Assembly (NCBI GenBank): GCA_964415795.1
Contig: CAYQBN010000002.1
Span: forward strand, 1-64,000
DNA: 64,000 nucleotides
Origin: CALITV01 sp964415795
GTDB taxonomy: Bacteria > UBP6 > UBA1177 > JAKLFG01
Direction of reading: 5' to 3'
Part shown: positions 48,514 through 57,879 of the stretch, piece after piece
Numbering within the stretch: position 1 is the first letter of the stretch
Layout: each line of letters opens with the position of its first letter
Position numbers and translations under genes: made by a program
Notes under the pieces: generated by a model
What the model saw: the letters and a program-made list of their open reading frames with translations, nothing else
Database searches by the model: none
What the model was told of the DNA's origin: nothing

Positions 48514-51066
48514 ATGGAATACCGGTATGCCGAGATCGAGACAAGATGGCAGAAAAAGTGGGAAGAGAAGAGGATCTTCTCCTACGGCGGCGCTTCAAGC
48601 GGACGCCCCAAGTACTACATGCTCGAGATGTTCCCCTATCCTTCCGGTCGCATCCACATGGGACATGTGCGTAACTATTCGATCGGCGATGTCGTTGCCC
48701 GTTACTATGCCCGACGCGGGTACGATGTCCTTCACCCGATCGGTTGGGACGCGTTCGGTCTTCCCGCCGAGAACGCGGCGATAGAGAACAAGACCGCGCC
48801 CGCCGTGTGGACCTACAAGAACATCGAACACATGAAGGCGCAGCTTAAAAAGCTTGGCTTCTCCTACGACTGGCGCCGCGAGGTGACCACCTGCCGTCCC
48901 GAATACTACCGTTGGGAGCAACGATTCTTCATCGAGATGTGGGAAAAGGGTCTCGTCTATAAGAAGGAGTCCGAGGTCAACTGGTGCGAGAAGTGCGCGA
49001 CGGTACTCGCCAACGAGCAGGTGGAAGACGGCCGTTGCTGGCGGTGCGACTCGATCGTGACACGCCGCAAGATAGACCAGTGGTTCTTCAAGATAACCGC
49101 CTACGCCGACGAACTGCTCGCCGACCTCGATCGGCTCCCCGGTTGGCCCGAACATGTCAAAGAGATGCAACGGAATTGGATAGGCAGAAGCGAAGGGACA
49201 TACATCGATTTCTTGACCGAGGATGGCAAGAAACTGACGGTCTTCACGACGCGCCCCGATACGCTCATGGGAGTGACCTTCGTGTCGATGGCCGTCGAAC
49301 ATCCCTTCACCGAGGAAATCCTCGCGACGACAAAAGACCGCACGGCGATGAGTTCGTTCATCGAGGAGGTTCGCTCTCTCCACGCGGCCAATGTACGCGA
49401 CGAGGACTATGAAAAGAAGGGGTTCTTCACCGGCCGACACCTCATACACCCCGTCACCGGCGAGAAGGTTCCGCTCTACCTTGCCAATTTTGTGCTCGCC
49501 CACTACGGCACCGGTGTCGTCATGGCGGTCCCCGCCCACGATCAGCGCGATTTCGAATTCGCGCAGAAATATGGCCTGCCGATCAAGGTGGTCATAGAGC
49601 CGATGGACAAGAAACTCGAACTCCCGCTCACCGAGGCGTACACCGAACCGGGCATCATGGTCAACTCGGGGCCCTTTACCGGACTTCCCTCCGAGGAAGG
49701 GAAGAAGAAGGTCTCAGAGTGGCTCATCGAACGGGGAAAGGGATCGATCGGCATCAACTACCGCCTGCGAGACTGGGGCATTTCCCGCCAGCGCTATTGG
49801 GGTTGCCCCATTCCAATGGTGATATGCGACCGGTGCGGCGTGGTCCCGGTACGAAAAGAGGACCTGCCGGTCATACTGCCGGAGAATGTGCAGTTCTCCG
49901 GCGTCAACTCACCGCTCAGAGAGATGCCGTCGTTCCTCGAAACGATCTGCCCCATCTGCGGAGGAAAGGCACAGCGCGAGACCGACACGATGGACACCTT
50001 CGTCGAGTCCTCGTGGTACCACATGCGCTACTGCGACCCCCACAACGACCGCGAGCCGTTCAGCAAAGCGGAGGTGGCCCACGCGATGCCGGTCGATCAG
50101 TACATCGGCGGTGTCGAACACGCGGTCATGCACCTGCTCTACACGCGCTTCTTCACGAAGGTGCTCGCCGACCTCGGGTATGTCCCGTTTCGCGAGCCAG
50201 TGAAGAATCTCCTGACCCAAGGCATGGTCTGCATGGAATCCTACCGTGCCGGCGACGAATATCTTTTCCCCGAAGAGGTGGAGTGGCGTGACGGTAAACC
50301 GTTCAGCAAAAAGGATGGGAGACCGGTCACCGTCGGACGCATCGAAAAGATGTCGAAATCGAAGAAGAACGTCATAGATCCCGACAAAATGGTCGAGAGG
50401 TACGGCGCCGACACGGCGCGCCTCTTTATCCTCTTCGCGGCGCCACCCGAAAAGGATCTCGAGTGGTCCGCGGAAGGGATCGAGGGCTCGTTCCGCTTTC
50501 TTGTCCGCGTCTGGAACATCGTCCATGCGAATCTGGATCTGATTCGCCAGTTCACAGAAACGCCCGCCACGGGAGGATCGTGCGCCGACCTCTTCCGGAA
50601 AACGCATCAAACCATCCAGAAGGTACGCGAGGATATCGAACGGTTCCACTTCAATACCGCCATCGCCGCGATCATGGAGCTCGTCAACACCGTCTACAAG
50701 GTGAAGCCGGAAACCGACGAGGACAAACGAGTCTTCTCGTTCGCGCTCCGTACGGTGGTCGAACTGCTCAACCCCTTCGCGCCCCATATCACCGAAGAGC
50801 TTCATTCCCTCTACGCCGAAGGCGAACCGTTCCTCGCCGTCCGTCCCTTCCCTGACTTTCGCCCCGAGGCGCTTGTCGGCGAAACGAAGGAGATCGTCGT
50901 GCAGGTGAACGGCAAGGTGCGCGACAAGATCGTCGTTCCGGTGAACGCGACGCGCGAGGAGGTCGAGGCGGCGGTCCGTGCGAAGGATTTCTCGAAGTTC
51001 CTCTCCTCGGGGACGATAAAGAAGATCATCTATGTCCCCGACAAACTGCTCAATGTGGTCGGGTGA
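48514..51066 (+). CDS. leuS: Leucyl-tRNA synthetase
   Basis: The 850-residue class I synthetase has the HIGH-type motif PSGRIHMGHVRN and the KMSKS loop EKMSKSKKNVIDP. It also has a CP1 editing domain (FTTRPDTLMGVTFV, VPAHDQRDFEFA) and the two Cys-rich zinc-like pairs WCEKCATVLANEQ and CDRCGVVPV. The C-terminal NGKVRDKI domain completes it. Length is normal. AAGGAGG precedes the ATG. The next gene, holA, overlaps its stop, a common arrangement in bacteria. Confidence 0.98.
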   Translation: MEYRYAEIETRWQKKWEEKRIFSYGGASSGRPKYYMLEMFPYPSGRIHMGHVRNYSIGDVVARYYARRGYDVLHPIGWDAFGLPAENAAIENKTAPAVWTYKNIEHMKAQLKKLGFSYDWRREVTTCRPEYYRWEQRFFIEMWEKGLVYKKESEVNWCEKCATVLANEQVEDGRCWRCDSIVTRRKIDQWFFKITAYADELLADLDRLPGWPEHVKEMQRNWIGRSEGTYIDFLTEDGKKLTVFTTRPDTLMGVTFVSMAVEHPFTEEILATTKDRTAMSSFIEEVRSLHAANVRDEDYEKKGFFTGRHLIHPVTGEKVPLYLANFVLAHYGTGVVMAVPAHDQRDFEFAQKYGLPIKVVIEPMDKKLELPLTEAYTEPGIMVNSGPFTGLPSEEGKKKVSEWLIERGKGSIGINYRLRDWGISRQRYWGCPIPMVICDRCGVVPVRKEDLPVILPENVQFSGVNSPLREMPSFLETICPICGGKAQRETDTMDTFVESSWYHMRYCDPHNDREPFSKAEVAHAMPVDQYIGGVEHAVMHLLYTRFFTKVLADLGYVPFREPVKNLLTQGMVCMESYRAGDEYLFPEEVEWRDGKPFSKKDGRPVTVGRIEKMSKSKKNVIDPDKMVERYGADTARLFILFAAPPEKDLEWSAEGIEGSFRFLVRVWNIVHANLDLIRQFTETPATGGSCADLFRKTHQTIQKVREDIERFHFNTAIAAIMELVNTVYKVKPETDEDKRVFSFALRTVVELLNPFAPHITEELHSLYAEGEPFLAVRPFPDFRPEALVGETKEIVVQVNGKVRDKIVVPVNATREEVEAAVRAKDFSKFLSSGTIKKIIYVPDKLLNVVG

Positions 51067-52178
51067 TGACGGGACATCCCTCTTTCCCTCCGCGCATCGG
51101 CGATTTCCTTCAGGTGAACACCGGGGCAGGAACACAGGTGTTCTTTTCGTCCGACCGCTATCTCCTTCTCTCGCTGAAACGAAGTACCGTCTCCGCCGCC
51201 GGAGAGGCGGGTATCGCGTGCGATCTCTACGATGCCGGCGAACCGGGACAGGCACGCGATGCGTTCAGTGCGGCACGCGAGATCGGTTTCTTCGGTGCCC
51301 GAAAGATCGTTGTCTTGGACTACGCCGAAGCGCTGTTGCCCAAAGAACGAGGCGCCGACGGACGGGAAGCCGCTCCCGAAAAGGGAAGCAAAGACAAAAA
51401 AAAGGCATCGCTCGCAACACTGCTCGAAGAGGCCATAACCAAACCCGATCCTGAGAATCTCCTTGTTATCCTCTTCAACGAGATTGACCGACGAACCAAG
51501 TTGTTCGGTCTCATGAACAGCAAAGGCATCTTCCACGAACTGGAGATGCCGAAGCCAGCAACCCTTCGCGCGTTCGTTCGGGAACTTTTTGGAACAGTGC
51601 ATCCCGATGAGGCGCTCATCGACTATTTCCTGAAAGAGGAACAACGCGACCTCTTCTTCATCGAGCACGAGGTCACCAAACTGAAACTCTGGGCCGAGTC
51701 ACAAGGACTGTCAACCCTTTCGCTTGCGCAGGCAGAACCGCTTCTTTCTTCGCTGGCGGACGAAACCCTCTTCCGCCTCATCGATTACCTAATCGCCGGC
51801 AAGAAAGAAAAGGCCGTCTCTCTCTTTCGTGATCTGCGCGTCTCCGAAGGCGATCCAAAACTCTTTCCCATCCTCATCATGTTGTTCCTGCGGCACTTCC
51901 GCGTGATCCTCGAAGGAAAGACCATGATGAAAATGAAGCGGATCGACCAGATCGCCCCCATGCTCTTTGCCAACAGGACCTTCTATCTGCGCCCCGAAAA
52001 AGACCGCCGGGAGCCTCCCCACTTCTTTATGAAGATCGCCGAGCGGTACAAGAACCGCACTATCGTCGAGGCGCTCCGCGAAGCGGCGAGACTGGAATTG
52101 GGGATGAAAGGGGTCTACGGTGTAGCGATACCCGATGTCTCCGTCGCCATCGAGCAGTTCATGGTGAAGTATTTCTGA
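51066..52178 (+). CDS. holA: DNA polymerase III delta subunit
   Basis: The ATG at 51066 overlaps the leuS stop by one base (TGATG); a GTG at 51063 is also possible. The 370-residue product matches HolA: QVFFSSDRYLLLSLKRSTV at the start (the clamp-loader fold without Walker residues), ARKIVVLDYAEALLP, LLVILFNEIDRRTKLFGLM and the C-terminal collar domain with LPKFEIAERYK-like helices. It loads the beta sliding clamp together with DnaX. The Lys-rich segment SKDKKKASLA is a local insertion. Confidence 0.9.
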   Translation: MTGHPSFPPRIGDFLQVNTGAGTQVFFSSDRYLLLSLKRSTVSAAGEAGIACDLYDAGEPGQARDAFSAAREIGFFGARKIVVLDYAEALLPKERGADGREAAPEKGSKDKKKASLATLLEEAITKPDPENLLVILFNEIDRRTKLFGLMNSKGIFHELEMPKPATLRAFVRELFGTVHPDEALIDYFLKEEQRDLFFIEHEVTKLKLWAESQGLSTLSLAQAEPLLSSLADETLFRLIDYLIAGKKEKAVSLFRDLRVSEGDPKLFPILIMLFLRHFRVILEGKTMMKMKRIDQIAPMLFANRTFYLRPEKDRREPPHFFMKIAERYKNRTIVEALREAARLELGMKGVYGVAIPDVSVAIEQFMVKYF

Positions 52179-52186
52179 ACACATCC

Positions 52187-52215
52187 TTGTTTTTTTAGGA
52201 CATTCTTATTATATT
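52187..52215 (+). promoter_or_regulatory. Putative promoter of the first AAA_14 ATPase gene
   Basis: TTGTTT (52187-52192) and TATATT (52210-52215) are 17 bp apart, 27 bp before the chosen GTG start. Confidence 0.5.
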
Positions 52216-52242
52216 CTTTTGTTCTGTACGGGAGGTTTCGCC

Positions 52243-53745
52243 GTGACTCAAACTACTTTTACATTCGATCCAATGTTCAGCGAGGCGCTTCTGGCAGACT
52301 TGGCTCGCCTTAATCCGTGGTGGAACAACAAACCAATGCCGGAACAACCTCCCTCTCGTCGGCATCTCGTTTCGCAGATACACCGCCGCATCGAATTCAA
52401 CCTTGCCCCTATCGTCGTCGTCCGGGGACCACGGCAGATAGGAAAAACAACCGCGCAAATGCAGGTCATCGACGATCTGCTCAAACGTGGCGTTGCCCCC
52501 CATCGAATACTGCGCGTTCAGTTCGATGAACTCGAAGAACTAACAACCATGAAGGATCCCGTTCTTCGTCTCTGCGATTGGTTCGAAAAACGCATTCTGG
52601 GAAAAACATTCAACGAGGCCGCAGCAAATGGTACCCCGGCATACCTTTTCTTCGATGAGGTGCAGAATCTTAAAGACTGGGCTCCGCAGTTGAAATTCCT
52701 TGTGGACTCCTCCACGGTCAGAGTTTTCGTTACGGGAAGTTCCGCCCTACGCATCGAGCGGGAACGCGATAGTCTCGCGGGGCGCATTTCTTCGATCGAA
52801 ACCGGCGTACTCTCTCTTACCGAAATAGGCATGATCCGTGGAATCGCCAACCCCAAACCATTTTTGCCGGACAACGGCTTGGAACCATTAACCAAGGCCG
52901 CTTTCTGGCAAGACCTGCGCACCTACGGCCTCGATCACGCCAAATTTCGTGACACCGTCTTTTCTTTCTTTTCCGAAAGAGGCGGTTACCCTCTCGTTCA
53001 CAAAAAAGCGAATGTTCCGTGGCCCCAGATTGCCGATCAACTGAATGAAACGGTGATAAAGCGCGTAATAAAACATGACCTTCGGGTCGGCGAAGTGGGA
53101 AGAAAACGTGATCCGCTTCTTCTCGAAGAACTGTTCCGTTTGGTGTGCCGCTATGCCGGACAATCTCCCAGCGTCACGCTTTTTGCCCGCGAGACCAAGC
53201 GCGCACTTCAAGCGGATATCGGCACCCAACGCATTCGCACCTATTTGCGATTTCTTGCCGACACTCTTCTCATTCGGCTCGTGGAACCCCTTGAGATAGC
53301 ATTGAAGAAAAAAAAGGGAAATGCAAAACTCTGTTTGGTCGATCACGGTCTGCGCGCCAGTTGGTTACAGGAGCAGGTTCCCTTGGTACCCAATATTCTG
53401 AGCGGGCACCCTGAATGGGCGAGTCTCGCGGGACACCTGGCCGAAAGCATTACCGGCGCGGTTCTTTCCACCATAAACGGGCTCCAATTAGCCCATTTGC
53501 CGGCGCGCAACGATGAGCCGGAGATTGATTTCGTCATGATTGTCGGCGCACTTCGCATCCCCGTGGAGGTAAAATATCAGACACGCATAGACCCACTACG
53601 CGATACCGAAGGGTTGCGCACCTTCCTTGAAAAGAAGGCGAATAATGCTCCTTTTGGGCTATTAATCGTTCAGAATGACCAAACGATTGTTCCCGATCCC
53701 CGAATCGTTACTTTGCCGTTATCGAGCCTGATGTTGTTGCGGTAA
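52243..53745 (+). CDS. AAA_14/DUF4143-type ATPase
   Basis: GTG at 52243 is chosen for GGGAGG 7 nt upstream; 500 residues. An N-terminal P-loop (VVVRGPRQIGKTTAQMQ), the Walker B-like YLFFDEVQNLKDW, and a sensor segment VFVTGSSALRIERERDSLAGR are followed by a winged-helix region. The C-terminus is a PD-(D/E)xK-like nuclease fold (LPARNDEPEIDFVMIV, PVEVKYQTR). This is the standard architecture of a widespread family with no settled function, often on mobile regions. Base use is a little different from neighbours, so it may be acquired. It converges with tldD, 5 nt away. Confidence 0.9.
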   Translation: MTQTTFTFDPMFSEALLADLARLNPWWNNKPMPEQPPSRRHLVSQIHRRIEFNLAPIVVVRGPRQIGKTTAQMQVIDDLLKRGVAPHRILRVQFDELEELTTMKDPVLRLCDWFEKRILGKTFNEAAANGTPAYLFFDEVQNLKDWAPQLKFLVDSSTVRVFVTGSSALRIERERDSLAGRISSIETGVLSLTEIGMIRGIANPKPFLPDNGLEPLTKAAFWQDLRTYGLDHAKFRDTVFSFFSERGGYPLVHKKANVPWPQIADQLNETVIKRVIKHDLRVGEVGRKRDPLLLEELFRLVCRYAGQSPSVTLFARETKRALQADIGTQRIRTYLRFLADTLLIRLVEPLEIALKKKKGNAKLCLVDHGLRASWLQEQVPLVPNILSGHPEWASLAGHLAESITGAVLSTINGLQLAHLPARNDEPEIDFVMIVGALRIPVEVKYQTRIDPLRDTEGLRTFLEKKANNAPFGLLIVQNDQTIVPDPRIVTLPLSSLMLLR

Positions 53746-53750
53746 GGACT

Positions 53751-55193
53751 CTAGGCCTTCACATTCACCACGACATTGCGGAAGCGGGCCGGGGCGGTCT
53801 TGTGGGAGAGTTGCATGGCCTGCCCCGGCTCTCCTTTGCCGCAGAAGAAGGTACCCCAGTATTTCCACTCGCTCTCGGAACAGACGGCGTCGCACGAATT
53901 CCAGAACTCGGTCGTGATGCCGTAGTAGGTCGGCTCCTTCACGATGCCGGTTATCTTTCCTTTCTCTATCTTCCAGCCGATCTCGGTGGTGAACTGGAAG
54001 TTGTTGCGGCTGTCGTCGATGGACCATGTCTTGGTGAAATCGATGAGATAGCCCTTCTCCGTATCGGCAATGAGGTCGTTCAGCGTTCCCGCCTTTCCCG
54101 GCAAAAGGTTGAGGTTGTTCATGCGGACGAGAGGAATGTCGGCCCCCGAGGCGGCGAGCATGTTGGAACTCGGCTCAATCCCGAGGAGCGCCGCCGTCTC
54201 GCGTGAGGTCTGCAAGTCAGTGAGGATACCTTCGGTAATAACAAATGCCTTTCGCGCCGGAACACCGTCATCGTCAGTAACATTGAAGCCGATGCCCGTT
54301 TCATCGGTCGAATCGGCGACCACCGTCACCTGCGGCGATCCGTAGCGCAGTTTCCCGATATGCTCCGGCCTCACGAAGGTTTTGCCGGCGTAACTGATCT
54401 CCATCCCGAAGATGCGGTCGGCCTCGGTCGCGTGCCCCACCGATTCGTGCAGTTGGAGCGCAAGTTGCGAACCGCCGATGATGAGGTCGGCCCGTTCCTC
54501 CTCGATGCGCGGAGCGTCGAGCAGTTGGTCGGCCTCGGCGATGATCGTCTCGACATGTTCGGGAAAGGCGAAGTCGCGCATCACCTCGAAGCCGCCGGCA
54601 CGCGCCCCCATCATGCCGGGCCAGCCGCGCGACATGACGGCATTCCCATCGGAGGCGAACACCGACATCTCGGGGTTGACATGCCACCGGGTCGTTTCGA
54701 CGAAGGTTCCTTCGCTGTTCGCGTATATCTTGTACTGGCGACGAAATTCGGCCTCGAACCGGCTGTAGATGGTCCGCTTACCACCAGTGAGCCCCTGAAC
54801 GATCGGCATAAACCAGTGTATTTTGTCCGCATAGGACATCGCGAAGGGATCCTCTTTAGGGACGATGACACGGCTTGCAACGACCGGCTTCTGCGCGGGG
54901 AATCCTACCGCGCTGCGGCGGAACCGGCGCGACTCCTCCGCGTTACGGAAGGCCGCGGCGATCGTCGCATCTATGCTTTTCTCCGACAGGTCGTTGGTAC
55001 CGGCGAACCCGAACATCCCGCCGACGAGCACCCGGATGCCGATGGAGGCATTCTCCTGCGAGAAACCGTAGTCCTTGAGCGAACCGCGCTCGAAGGAGAA
55101 ACTCTCGCTGTCGGTCACCGTAAGCCGCACATCGGCGAACTGCACCCCGCGCTTCATCACACGGTTGAGTATGTTCTGCACTGTTTGCTTCAT
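53751..55193 (-). CDS. tldD: TldD metalloprotease subunit
   Basis: The start is ATG 55193 with GGAG upstream; 480 residues, normal for TldD. The metal site LHESVGHATEADR is intact (HExxxH), with later Cys residues near the C-terminus (FWNSCDAVCSESEW) as in the family. TldD forms a heterodimer with TldE/PmbA that degrades unfolded peptides, including RiPP precursors such as microcin B17, in the cytoplasm. Its partner gene, usually adjacent, is here 5.4 kb away on the same strand (60634-62049), with the DGR between. It is 1 nt downstream of the second AAA_14 gene. Confidence 0.96.
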   Translation of the reverse strand: MKQTVQNILNRVMKRGVQFADVRLTVTDSESFSFERGSLKDYGFSQENASIGIRVLVGGMFGFAGTNDLSEKSIDATIAAAFRNAEESRRFRRSAVGFPAQKPVVASRVIVPKEDPFAMSYADKIHWFMPIVQGLTGGKRTIYSRFEAEFRRQYKIYANSEGTFVETTRWHVNPEMSVFASDGNAVMSRGWPGMMGARAGGFEVMRDFAFPEHVETIIAEADQLLDAPRIEEERADLIIGGSQLALQLHESVGHATEADRIFGMEISYAGKTFVRPEHIGKLRYGSPQVTVVADSTDETGIGFNVTDDDGVPARKAFVITEGILTDLQTSRETAALLGIEPSSNMLAASGADIPLVRMNNLNLLPGKAGTLNDLIADTEKGYLIDFTKTWSIDDSRNNFQFTTEIGWKIEKGKITGIVKEPTYYGITTEFWNSCDAVCSESEWKYWGTFFCGKGEPGQAMQLSHKTAPARFRNVVVNVKA

Positions 55194-55194
55194 G

Positions 55195-56337
55195 TCATTC
55201 TCCGGCAAAAAAAGTATGGTACGAATCGGAAGAGACGAGCGTGATCGTGCTCCCCGGGTAGGCGTCGGTGAATTCGCGCATCACCGCCGAGCGAACCTTT
55301 CCTTCTTTCCATTTGAATTCGTAGGCATCGAGCCGTCCATCATGCTCCTCGATGAGATCCAATTCCTTCTGACCATGCGTTCGCCAAAAATAGTGGTTGC
55401 GTCGCACTCCGCGCGCCGCGAGCGTCTTCATCCGCTCGACGATACAGAAGTTCTCCCAAAGCGCGCCGACATCGTCGCGCACATCAAGGGGCTGAAAGCG
55501 GGAGATGAGACCGTTCCTCACCCCGACATCGTAGAAGTATATCTTCTCCTTGCGTGTCAGTTCGGTGCGCAGGTTCCGCGAAAAGGCCTTGAGCCGGAAA
55601 ATGACGAAGCACTTTTCCAAAAGATCAAGATAGCGCTCCACCGTGGCGCGGCCGACGCCGAGCATCGTGGCAAGTTCATTGAGAGAGACCTCGCTTCCCA
55701 GTTGGAGCGCTACGAGTTTGAGAAGGCGAAGCAGGAGATCGGGCTTCTTCAATTGTTCGAAGGCGAGTACATCCTTATAGAGATATTTAGAGACCAGATC
55801 TTCGAGCAGAACACGCGCATCCTCCTCGCTCTTGTCCACGATCTCGGGATACAGACCGAACCGGAGATGGAACGGGAGGGCGGCGTGAATCTCGAGCGGC
55901 GTGTGGCGGTGCTCCAGTTCCCGCAGGGAGAATGGGTAAAGGGTGAAGGAAAGACCCCGTCCCGTAAGCGGCTCGCCGGTGCGGTTCCCAAGTTCAAAAC
56001 TGCTGGAACCGGTCGCGATGACCTGCACCTCGGGGATCGAGTCGTAGATTATCTTGAGCACCATCCCGATGTCGGGGACATGTTGCGCTTCGTCAAGAAC
56101 GATCATGCGTGACGCGCCGAACATCCGGCGATACATTTCCGGGTCCTTCGACCGGAATACCTCCTGCACGGAGAGGATATCGCCGTCGTAGTAGTACTTC
56201 GGGTCGCCGTGTCTTGCCAGCAGGCGCCTCGACAGCGTGGTCTTGCCCACCTGTCGCGCCCCGAAGATGGTGATGACCTTCCTTTTAAACAGCCATTTCT
56301 CAATGTTCTCCTCTACGCTTCGCGGAATGTCACTCAT
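55195..56337 (-). CDS. AAA_14/DUF4143-type ATPase (second copy)
   Basis: The 380-residue protein has an N-terminal P-loop ITIFGARQVGKTTLSRR, Walker B MIVLDEAQHVPD, sensor VIATGSSSFELGN, and then a winged-helix region (SLNELATMLGVGRATVERYL). The C-terminus is a DUF4143/nuclease-like part (YFWRTHGQKELDLIEEHDG, DAYEFKWKEGKV). It is the same family as 52243-53745, though only distantly similar. It lies between the reverse transcriptase and tldD on the same strand and was probably carried in with the insertion or lies at its edge. Confidence 0.9.
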   Translation of the reverse strand: MSDIPRSVEENIEKWLFKRKVITIFGARQVGKTTLSRRLLARHGDPKYYYDGDILSVQEVFRSKDPEMYRRMFGASRMIVLDEAQHVPDIGMVLKIIYDSIPEVQVIATGSSSFELGNRTGEPLTGRGLSFTLYPFSLRELEHRHTPLEIHAALPFHLRFGLYPEIVDKSEEDARVLLEDLVSKYLYKDVLAFEQLKKPDLLLRLLKLVALQLGSEVSLNELATMLGVGRATVERYLDLLEKCFVIFRLKAFSRNLRTELTRKEKIYFYDVGVRNGLISRFQPLDVRDDVGALWENFCIVERMKTLAARGVRRNHYFWRTHGQKELDLIEEHDGRLDAYEFKWKEGKVRSAVMREFTDAYPGSTITLVSSDSYHTFFAGE

Positions 56338-56395
56338 CTAATACCTCAAAGAAACGACCACCAACTGTCATTTTTTATATAAATTCTGATAGTTG

Positions 56396-57580
56396 TCAAG
56401 CATATTTTGATAAAAATTTGAACGAAAAACATCGAAATGTAACAGAATCAGTTGCTTCCCTCATTTTTATATCATAACGAACAGACATACCCTCCATCAG
56501 CCCCTTCGTATCGCCGTGCGCGGCGTGAGCCAGCCATGCATTCCACGAAAGATCGCGGCGCTTTTCGTCGAGGCGGCCTTTTTCTTCAAGATGTCGCCAT
56601 AAATTCATTCTTCGACGCAGGGCGCGGAGGTTTCTTGCGTTCAGCCGCACCCGGTCGGGCAGGATGACGAAGCCGAGGAATTCGATCCCCTCTTTGACTT
56701 GTCGCGTGCGGCTTTTTCCGGGATGGAGTTTCAACCGTTGCGTCTCAAGGAACGCCGCTATCTCCGCGCGCCATCCTTTGCATTCATTCTTGTCGTTCGC
56801 GAAACAGGCGAAGTCGTCCACATAGCGCAGATAGCGCGGCACGCGGAGTTTCTCCTTGATGAAATGGTCGAGCGGATCGAAGTAAAGATTCCCGAACCAC
56901 TGCGAGGTGAGGTTGCCGATGGGCAATCCCTTCCGGCGTTCGACCGGCGTGAAAAGGTCGTCGCCGGGGAAATAGGCATCTACCGGTTCCTGCGGGTTTG
57001 AATTATCAATGATGAGTCCGCACAGGTCAAGCACGCGGCGGTCCTTGATATACCGCGCAAGAAGTTCTTTCAGCAGTTCATAATCTATCGAGGGGAAGAA
57101 TTTCCGTATGTCGAGTTTCAGCGCGTATCTCGTTTCGCGGCCCCACCGGACGAACTGCCGCAATGCTTTGTGCGTCCCCTTTCCGGTCCGGCAGGCATAC
57201 GAATGGTGGATGAATCGCCGCTCGAACACCGGTTCCAAGACCGCCATCACCGCGTGATGAACGATGCGGTCACGGAGCGGGGCAGCCGATATCAGCCGTT
57301 CTTTCGGTTTGTGGATGCAAAACGAGCGGTAATCGCCCGGCCGGTAGGAACCGTCGGCCAGTTCGGCGTGCAGTCGGGCCAATTCGCTTTCAAGGTCGCG
57401 GAATATATCGCCGGTCGTTTCCGGCGACCGTTTTCCCCGCAGAACACGGTAAAAAGCAAGGTCGCGGAATATATCGCCGGTCGTTTCCGGCGACCGTTTT
57501 CCCCGCAGAACACGGTAAAAAGCATGGTAGAGCGTTTCGGGCGCGATGAGCGACTCCCAAAGGTTTCCGGCCCGTTTCAT
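56396..57580 (-). CDS. DGR-type reverse transcriptase (with internal 22-residue duplication)
   Basis: The 394-residue protein opens with MKRAGNLWESLIAPETLYHA, as typical of DGR RTs. The catalytic residues are Asp157 in LKLDIRKFFPSID and Asp255/Asp256 in RYVDDFACF. The motif GLPIGNLTSQ (222-227) carries the Ser-Gln of DGR enzymes in place of the Gln-Gly...Ser-Pro of group II intron RTs. With Avd it would copy the TR RNA, misreading adenines, and write the cDNA over the VR. Odd: residues 20-41 are repeated exactly as 42-63, encoded by a perfect 66-bp tandem repeat (57392-57523), so the normal length would be 372. Whether the duplicated protein is active is open. It lies 178 nt downstream of the TR. 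Confidence 0.97.
   Translation of the reverse strand: MKRAGNLWESLIAPETLYHAFYRVLRGKRSPETTGDIFRDLAFYRVLRGKRSPETTGDIFRDLESELARLHAELADGSYRPGDYRSFCIHKPKERLISAAPLRDRIVHHAVMAVLEPVFERRFIHHSYACRTGKGTHKALRQFVRWGRETRYALKLDIRKFFPSIDYELLKELLARYIKDRRVLDLCGLIIDNSNPQEPVDAYFPGDDLFTPVERRKGLPIGNLTSQWFGNLYFDPLDHFIKEKLRVPRYLRYVDDFACFANDKNECKGWRAEIAAFLETQRLKLHPGKSRTRQVKEGIEFLGFVILPDRVRLNARNLRALRRRMNLWRHLEEKGRLDEKRRDLSWNAWLAHAAHGDTKGLMEGMSVRYDIKMREATDSVTFRCFSFKFLSKYA
57392..57523. repeat. Perfect 66-bp tandem duplication inside the RT gene
   Basis: Units 57392-57457 and 57458-57523 are identical. They encode AFYRVLRGKRSPETTGDIFRDL twice in frame. Each unit has a small inverted repeat (CGGTCG/CGACCG). Either a true in-frame duplication or an assembly repeat. 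Confidence 0.95.
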
Positions 57581-57740
57581 GCCACCGTTGAAACGGCGGA
57601 CGGATCGCCCTCGGTCGCCCTACCGGAGACCCGCCCCCCTTTCCTTTTCGGCCCCGCCATGACGGCCGGGCCGGGAACGACCGGTGTGATCTCCCCTGCG
57701 GCGCTCGCCGCGCTCCGTGGAGCGGCGGCATTCCGCGTCA

Positions 57741-57772
57741 CGCGCACCGGAAGAACATTCGCGCACCGGAAG
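57741..57772 (-). repeat. 13-bp repeat next to the template repeat 3' end
   Basis: CGCGCACCGGAAG occurs at 57741-57753 and again at 57760-57772, the second copy being inside the TR. On the coding strand this is the GC-rich end of TR and VR, where cDNA synthesis is expected to start (IMH region). Confidence 0.6.
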
Positions 57773-57879
57773 CCGTTATTCGTGTTCGTATTGCCCGGCG
57801 TATTGTTGTTTCGGTTGGACGCCCGCAAGTTCGTTGCATTGTTGTTCCACGCCCCGCCCCGGAGAACACGATTATCACC
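57758..57879 (-). repeat. DGR template repeat (TR), 122 bp
   Basis: The TR lies between avd and the RT gene on the minus strand. It is the unmutated copy of the target gene's 3' end: codons are rich in AAC/AAT (WNNNATNLRASNRNNN). It aligns with the VR without gaps over 122 nt with 99 identities and 23 differences, all at TR adenines. The frame continues through TR as an open reading frame (57577-57891), which I take to be a by-product. Its 5' end overlaps the avd 3' end by 5 nt. Confidence 0.97.

Noticed and set aside
52243..53745. AAA_14 ATPase as part of a toxin-antitoxin pair
   Set aside because: No small partner gene lies beside it, and the family architecture (ATPase plus PD-(D/E)xK-like end) explains it alone.
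57392..57523. Tandem repeat as a CRISPR-like element
   Set aside because: The two units are adjacent with no spacers and lie in frame inside a coding gene.
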